In this document: positions 7,238-11,221 of the stretch, in pieces
Layout of the letters: each line of letters begins with the position of its first letter
Numbering within the stretch: the stretch's first letter is position 1
Assembly: GCA_002470275.1 (NCBI GenBank)
Contig: DKNY01000017.1
Coordinates: 1 to 11,221 of the forward strand
DNA length: 11,221 nucleotides
Direction of reading: 5' to 3'
Origin: Gammaproteobacteria bacterium UBA7376
Lineage (GTDB): Bacteria > Pseudomonadota > Gammaproteobacteria > Pseudomonadales > Azotimanducaceae
Position numbers and translations under genes: made by a program
Notes under the pieces: model-generated
Told to the model about the DNA's origin: nothing
Databases searched by the model: none
The model's input: the letters and a program-made list of their open reading frames with translations, nothing else

Positions 7238-8140
7238 GTGGCGTTAACAATCAGAGATATAACGGTCCTTGACGGTGGAATGGGCAGTGAGCTCATTGCG
7301 CGAGAAGTCCTTTCTTCTGAGGGTTTGTGGTCTGCCAGGGCGCTGCTGGAGGCACCCGAGGCGGTTTCACAGATACACCATGACTTTATTCGCGCTGGCG
7401 CTGGCGTGATTACCACCAATTCTTATTCAACGATTCCGAGTTACCTGGAAAAAGAGGGGTTGTCTCATCGCTTTGAAGAGCTCACGGCCCTGGCCGCAAA
7501 TCTGGCGCGCGCGGCCGCAGATCAGGGTGAGAGAGATGTCCTAGTCGCCGGCTGTCTACCGCCCCTGAATGAAAGTTATCGCTTTGACCTGGTGCCGGAA
7601 GACGCCTATTCCCGGGGCATCTATGGCCGCATGATTGAGGTGCTGAGTTCTAAGGTTGACCTCTATCTTTGCGAAACCATGTCCTGTGCCCGGGAGGCGG
7701 CGAATGCGGCAGCGGCCGCGAGAGACAGGGATGGGGATAAGCCGCTTTGGGTCTCATGGACACTGCATGAAACGCCGGGCCAGGGGTTGCGGAGTGGTGA
7801 GACACTGGAGCAAGCGTTGGATGCTGTGACACCCTATTCACCGGATGCCTATTTATTCAACTGTACCGATCCTGAAGCCATCACTGGGGCGATAGCGACG
7901 TTAAGCACCCTGACGGAAAAGCCAATTGGCGCTTATCCCAACCTCTTCCACGTGCCACCTGGCTGGACGCTGGATAATGACGTTCAAACCACGCCTCGCG
8001 AGATGAGCGTTGCTGAGTTTAAGGCCTATGCCAGTCGTTGGTGCGCCCTGGGCGCTCAAATTATTGGGGGCTGCTGCGGCATAAGCCCTAAGTTCATCAG
8101 CGCCATTTCCCCAGCGGCCTCAACCGACTGTACCGGCTAG
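7238..8140 (+). CDS. Homocysteine S-methyltransferase-family protein
   Basis: This 300-aa cytoplasmic protein belongs to the zinc-dependent family that moves a methyl group from a donor (such as S-methylmethionine or a betaine) to homocysteine to give methionine. It starts at GTG 7238, with AAGG (7226-7229) 8 nt upstream as a modest RBS. The TIM-barrel pattern is visible: LDGGMGSEL at 11-19, GAGVITTNSY at 54-63, VAGCLPP at 103-109, ETMSCAREA at 146-154, NCTDPEAI with C209, and IIGGCCGISP with C279-C280 near the end. C209, C279 and C280 are the expected zinc ligands, so it should be functional. At 300 aa it matches single-domain MmuM/BHMT-type enzymes and lacks the cobalamin domains of MetH. 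The methyl donor cannot be read from the sequence. Its stop TAG shares the CTAG at 8137-8140 with the stop of the convergent esterase gene. Confidence 0.93.
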   Translation: MALTIRDITVLDGGMGSELIAREVLSSEGLWSARALLEAPEAVSQIHHDFIRAGAGVITTNSYSTIPSYLEKEGLSHRFEELTALAANLARAAADQGERDVLVAGCLPPLNESYRFDLVPEDAYSRGIYGRMIEVLSSKVDLYLCETMSCAREAANAAAAARDRDGDKPLWVSWTLHETPGQGLRSGETLEQALDAVTPYSPDAYLFNCTDPEAITGAIATLSTLTEKPIGAYPNLFHVPPGWTLDNDVQTTPREMSVAEFKAYASRWCALGAQIIGGCCGISPKFISAISPAASTDCTG

Positions 8141-9828
8141 TTGTCCGTCACCCAATACGCGGTTTCGCGTTTTTGCATCTGGCCGCGCATGGCGTCATAG
8201 CGATTGCGGCGTTCTACCGGACGAGGGTAGGAGCGCTCATGCCCAAGCGCCATTTCCCTTGGGGTTTGCGGAGTGAAAACTGGCCATGCTGGCGCTCCCG
8301 ACCCATTGGGGTCGCCGCGGCGTGCGAAGTTGGTCCAGGAAACCTGCATCTCCTCTGATAGTTCATCGTCGCGACCATCTCTTGGCCAGAAGGGAATGCT
8401 GCTCCCGAATAGAGGGAAGAGTTCAAGCGCGTGCCCTGCCCCATTTGTCTCCCGAGCAGAGGGAGAGCGTCGCTCAAAAAAGTAGAGGTAGGCGGGCTGG
8501 CCCGCTGCAGCGTGGCGCTCAGCCATATAATAGGCATGGCGACCAAACCAGCTATCTCCCATCAATTGCTCGCCAGCTCTGATGACGTCCCGATCAGCGT
8601 CGACGATGTAGTGATTGGCAATCGCCTCGGCCTGCTCCTCAAAGGCCTCTTCTAACAGCGCCTGCCAGGCCCTCTCGGTGTTTGGCTGCTGAACCCACAA
8701 ACCATCCACCGGGGACAGGCCAAAACGGTAGAGCACGGACCCTTCGTCCGCATTGCTGCCAACCATGAGGGGTATTTTGGCCTGGGCGCTGGCCTCGAAA
8801 GCGTTTGATGTCGGCTGCGTCAGGACATACCCATCAACCTGGGGATGGAAGGTTGCGCTGATCGCACGATCAGAGACGATGGCTTTGAGCTGGTCGATGG
8901 ACAGGGTGCGCATCTGTGAAATTTCGTCCTCTCCGGCTAAGCCTAGTTTTTGCGCCGCCAAACGTCCGGCCTGATAGCCGCTAATGTTTTCAAAGGATCG
9001 ATCGGTTGTTTGAAATTGATAAAAGCCCGTGCCGCTTTGAGCGATGGCGCGATGAATCAGGCCCTGGGTAAGCGGAGACGCCATCAACTGTCCCACGGAG
9101 TGCCCGCCAGCAGATTCGCCAAAGATGGTGACGTTATCCGGATCGCCGCCAAAGGCCCGAATGTTTGACTGTATCCATCTGAGCGCAGCGATCTGGTCGA
9201 GAGTGCCATAGTTACCCGTGCTGCCGAAGGGGTCTTCCTTTGCCAACTCGGGGTGCGCTAAGAAGCCAAAGAGCCCGAGGCGATAGTTAATGGAAACCAG
9301 TACTACACCCTTCTTGGCCAGGCTGGCTGACTCATAGACACCGCCGCCAGAGCCATATTGGTGGCCTCCGCCGTGTATCCACAGCATTACCGGCAAAGGT
9401 TGGTCCGGCGCTAGGTTTGGGGTGATGACATGCAGCCGAAGGCAGTCCTCAGACAGCTGCGCCTCATCGTCGTCGCTCAGGAAGGAGCCCAACCAAATTG
9501 CTACCTCCGACATGCCCGATCCCCTCAGGGTACTTTCGATGAATACGGAATTCCCTTCGCTGATGTCCTGCCAACACGAGGGTCCCCAAGCGTTTGCCTG
9601 AAGCGTCTCGCGCCATGGCTCAACGGGTTGAGGTGCCGCCCAGCGGAGTGCGCCGACAGGCGGAGCGGCGTAGGGGATACCGCGAAAGATGTGGACGTCA
9701 TCGCGTGCTATGCCTTGGATAGATCCGTCTTGGGTTTGAACCAAGGCTCCGCTATTCGTGCAGCCCTGGAGGAAAATGCCCAGCGCGATGAGTGCGGCAC
9801 CGCCGCAGATTTTGGTGTTTTGGTGCAT
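8137..9828 (-). CDS. Lipoprotein type-B carboxylesterase
   Basis: This 563-aa protein is an alpha/beta-hydrolase of the carboxylesterase/cholinesterase family (COesterase). The N-terminus has a hydrophobic segment ending in the lipobox LQGC, with Cys23 as the lipidation site; the next residue is Thr rather than Asp, which suggests sorting to the outer membrane. Catalytic features: oxyanion-hole HGGG at 152-155, nucleophile Ser239 in GESAGG (237-242), acid Glu362 in SNADEGS, and His466 in GAGHALEL. FRGIPYAAPPVG at 49-59 is the family's N-terminal signature. C85 and C129 are placed for the usual disulfide. The ATG at 9828 is preceded by a GGAGAGGA ribosome binding site (complement of 9836-9843). 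Family members cleave esters of varied carboxylic acids; the natural substrate is not evident here. It is convergent with the methyltransferase gene (4-bp overlap at the stops) and divergent from the oxidoreductase gene. Confidence 0.96.
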   Translation of the reverse strand: MHQNTKICGGAALIALGIFLQGCTNSGALVQTQDGSIQGIARDDVHIFRGIPYAAPPVGALRWAAPQPVEPWRETLQANAWGPSCWQDISEGNSVFIESTLRGSGMSEVAIWLGSFLSDDDEAQLSEDCLRLHVITPNLAPDQPLPVMLWIHGGGHQYGSGGGVYESASLAKKGVVLVSINYRLGLFGFLAHPELAKEDPFGSTGNYGTLDQIAALRWIQSNIRAFGGDPDNVTIFGESAGGHSVGQLMASPLTQGLIHRAIAQSGTGFYQFQTTDRSFENISGYQAGRLAAQKLGLAGEDEISQMRTLSIDQLKAIVSDRAISATFHPQVDGYVLTQPTSNAFEASAQAKIPLMVGSNADEGSVLYRFGLSPVDGLWVQQPNTERAWQALLEEAFEEQAEAIANHYIVDADRDVIRAGEQLMGDSWFGRHAYYMAERHAAAGQPAYLYFFERRSPSARETNGAGHALELFPLFGSSIPFWPRDGRDDELSEEMQVSWTNFARRGDPNGSGAPAWPVFTPQTPREMALGHERSYPRPVERRNRYDAMRGQMQKRETAYWVTDN

Positions 9829-10015
9829 GTGTTTTTCCTCTCCGGTGGGTGAAGCTAGCCTCGGTGAATCGCTAAATCAAGCCAGGTGTTCGCCCTGTTG
9901 GCTGAGGGACGTTATGATGGTGAGCCTGCGTCCCGTCTAACCTGCGATGACGGCAACAGGCCTACATACTAATGATAACGCTGGCCGTACCGGCCTGATT
10001 GGGGAGGGAGAGAAA
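9829..10015. promoter_or_regulatory. Divergent intergenic region, esterase / oxidoreductase
   Basis: These 187 bases separate two divergent genes. On the plus strand TATGAT (9913-9918) could be a -10 with TTCGCC (9889-9894) as a poor -35 at 18-nt spacing. On the minus strand TTGATT and TAGCTT, 17 nt apart in the stretch around 9855-9880, are an equally weak pair. GGGGAGGGAG (10001-10010) is the oxidoreductase RBS. No obvious operator palindrome was found. Confidence 0.35.
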
Positions 10016-11017
10016 ATGCAAAATCAACAGGTTCTAATCGACAGTTTGCCCGACGGTAAGTTAAGCGCCTCCAACTATCGGATTGTCGATACTCCAGCGC
10101 CAGAACCAGGTGACGGTCAAGTGCTTGTGCAGACCATGGCGGTTGCCATTACGGCCGGTACGCGAGCGGGTTTACAGGGTAGCGCCAGTTATGCCGGTGC
10201 TCCCCAGGCGGGGCGAGTCATGAACGCTTCTGGCGTCGGTGAAGTGCTCGCCAGCAACGCCTCTGGGTTTAAAGTTGGAGACCGAGTGACCGCTCCAACC
10301 GGATGGCAGCAGCTTTCTGTGCACAATGTCGAACAGCTTGAGTTGATCGATCCCGGTCATGATCCTCTCCACTACCTTGGACCGCTGGGCATCAATGGGT
10401 TGACTGCCTATTTTGGACTGTTGGAGGTGGGTCAGCCCAAGGCTGATGAGACGGTTATGATCTCTGCGGCTGCCGGATCCGTAGGGCATATGGTAGGTCA
10501 GATTGCCAAACTTCAAAAAACCAAGGTCGTTGGCGTCTGCAGCAGTCTTGCCAAGGGAGAGGTGCTAATGAGCAATCTCGGTTTCGATGCTGTGGTCAAT
10601 TACCGGGATGCAAACTTTCGAGCAGATCTGAAGCAAGCGACCCCAGAGGGCGTGGATGTTTACTTCGATAATACCGGGGGCATGATCTTAGGCTCTGCGT
10701 TATTCCGCCTGAACGTGGGCGGTAGGATTGCTTGCTGTGGCGTAGTTTCGCAATACGACACCGCTCAGCCTGAGCCCGGCCCTCGGGGCATCCCGGGTTT
10801 GCTGGTGAATAAACGAATAACCATGCGCGGATTTCTAGTATTCGACTTTGCGGAGCACTACGCGCGGGCTCGGAAGCAGATCCATGGGTGGCTGAATAGC
10901 GGTGAGATGACCAGCCTTACCGATCAGATTGCGGGGCTAGAACAAGCCCCCGAGGCCTTTGTCGATCTTTTGGCTGGGGGCAATGTAGGTACTCGGGTCA
11001 TCACTCTGGACCGTTGA
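10016..11017 (+). CDS. Zinc-independent medium-chain NAD(P)H-dependent oxidoreductase
   Basis: This 333-aa cytoplasmic protein is of the MDR superfamily (leukotriene B4 dehydrogenase / prostaglandin reductase / CurA-like group), which reduces activated C=C bonds such as enones using NADPH. I start it at ATG 10016, directly after the strong RBS GGGGAGGGAG (10001-10010); an in-frame ATG at 9947 would add 23 residues without an RBS and without family similarity. The N-terminal GroES-like domain includes GVGEVLASN (73-81) and VGDRV (87-91). The Rossmann part has the nucleotide loop AAAGSVG (151-157), LGFDAVVNY (188-196), the typical DVYFDNTGG (214-222) and NVGGRIACCG. Residues of about 266-279 (KRITMRGFLVFDF) match the family's substrate-side loop. 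The cysteines and histidines that bind zinc in alcohol dehydrogenases are absent. The true substrate is unknown. It is divergent from the esterase gene, and only 19 bp separate its stop from that of a convergent gene at the right edge. Confidence 0.93.
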   Translation: MQNQQVLIDSLPDGKLSASNYRIVDTPAPEPGDGQVLVQTMAVAITAGTRAGLQGSASYAGAPQAGRVMNASGVGEVLASNASGFKVGDRVTAPTGWQQLSVHNVEQLELIDPGHDPLHYLGPLGINGLTAYFGLLEVGQPKADETVMISAAAGSVGHMVGQIAKLQKTKVVGVCSSLAKGEVLMSNLGFDAVVNYRDANFRADLKQATPEGVDVYFDNTGGMILGSALFRLNVGGRIACCGVVSQYDTAQPEPGPRGIPGLLVNKRITMRGFLVFDFAEHYARARKQIHGWLNSGEMTSLTDQIAGLEQAPEAFVDLLAGGNVGTRVITLDR

Positions 11018-11036
11018 TAGCGGCGCATTGGCCCCC

Positions 11037-11221
11037 TTAGTTCAGTCGAGCATCGGCTTTTCGAGGCTTTGGGGGTCTGGTTATTCTGCTCGCTTGGGTC
11101 GGTTTAGCCGCTCGCCGCTCTTTGACGGGTTTCGCTGTTCTGCGTTCCTTGATGGGTTTGGTCGCTCTGTGATCTCGGGCGGGTGGCACCGTTCTGCGTT
11201 CCCGGACGAGCTTAACCTTTC
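11037..11221 (-). CDS. C-terminus of a basic, repetitive protein (partial, runs off the right edge)
   Basis: On the minus strand a frame is open from the right edge to a TAA at 11037-11039, giving the last 60 residues of a protein; no start codon lies in the window. The tail is Lys/Arg/Pro/Ala-rich with nine-residue units: IKERRTAKP, VKERRAAKP and a degenerate TQASRITRP, preceded by VRERRTVPP, and it ends RKADARLN. Of the three minus-strand frames, one is stopped at once and one after about 46 codons; this one is open throughout. Such tails occur on RNA-binding proteins such as DEAD-box helicases, pseudouridine synthases or topoisomerase-like proteins, but the body of the protein is outside the window and the family cannot be named. 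It is convergent with the oxidoreductase gene. Confidence 0.6.
   Translation of the reverse strand, partial: KVKLVRERRTVPPARDHRATKPIKERRTAKPVKERRAAKPTQASRITRPPKPRKADARLN

Noticed and set aside
7388..7405. GCTGGC tandem repeat inside the methyltransferase gene
   Set aside because: It encodes the conserved RAGAGV strand of the barrel and is explained by coding sequence.
8173..9852. Several plus-strand open frames opposite the esterase gene
   Set aside because: They are shadows of a complete esterase with all catalytic motifs; none has an RBS or recognisable protein character.
9947..10015. 23-residue N-terminal extension of the oxidoreductase
   Set aside because: No RBS before 9947, no family similarity, and a very strong RBS just before ATG 10016.

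Overview
The window reads as a piece of a chromosome from an aerobic, probably marine or hydrocarbon-associated gammaproteobacterium (Cellvibrionales/Halieaceae-like). That placement is an inference from the protein families present: a CYP153 cytochrome P450, an outer-membrane CBM9/DUF5916 protein, a periplasmic alpha-carbonic anhydrase and a lipoprotein carboxylesterase, all with moderately high GC and ordinary Shine-Dalgarno sites. No single gene fixes the species. I saw no tRNA, rRNA, IS element, CRISPR array, phage gene or plasmid function.

Layout, left to right. (1) Positions 50-826 (+) encode a small secreted protein that resembles the extracytoplasmic part of FTR1-type iron permeases. 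(2) 915-2237 (+) encode a complete CYP153-family P450, a terminal alkane or fatty-acid hydroxylase; neither its ferredoxin nor its reductase lies in the window. (3) After a strong hairpin, 2358-4580 (+) encode a 740-aa outer-membrane protein with a CBM9-like domain and a DUF5916 barrel. (4) 4690-5754 (+) encode a multi-spanning membrane protein of unknown function. (5) 5816-6154 (-) encode a Lin0512-family protein, convergent with gene 4; its real start is probably a GTG. (6) 6355-7122 (+) encode a secreted alpha-carbonic anhydrase, divergent from gene 5. (7) 7238-8140 (+) encode a homocysteine S-methyltransferase-family protein, preceded by two mutually exclusive hairpins. (8) 8137-9828 (-) encode a lipoprotein type-B carboxylesterase whose stop codon overlaps that of gene 7 in one CTAG. 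(9) 10016-11017 (+) encode a zinc-independent medium-chain NAD(P)H-dependent oxidoreductase. (10) From 11037 to the right edge (-) lies the basic, repetitive C-terminus of a gene that runs out of the window.

Functional picture. Genes 1-3 lie in one direction and could be related: envelope uptake (gene 3), oxidation of a hydrophobic substrate (gene 2), and possibly iron handling for haem enzymes (gene 1). The adjacency is seen; the functional link is inference. The rest looks like a mosaic of independent housekeeping or accessory metabolism, with frequent strand switches and very short convergent junctions. I do not see a clearly new multi-gene system. The items most worth a second look are the orphan FTR1-ectodomain-like protein beside CYP153, the unknown membrane protein, the restarted Lin0512 gene, the alternative hairpins before the methyltransferase, and the hidden repetitive gene end at the right edge.
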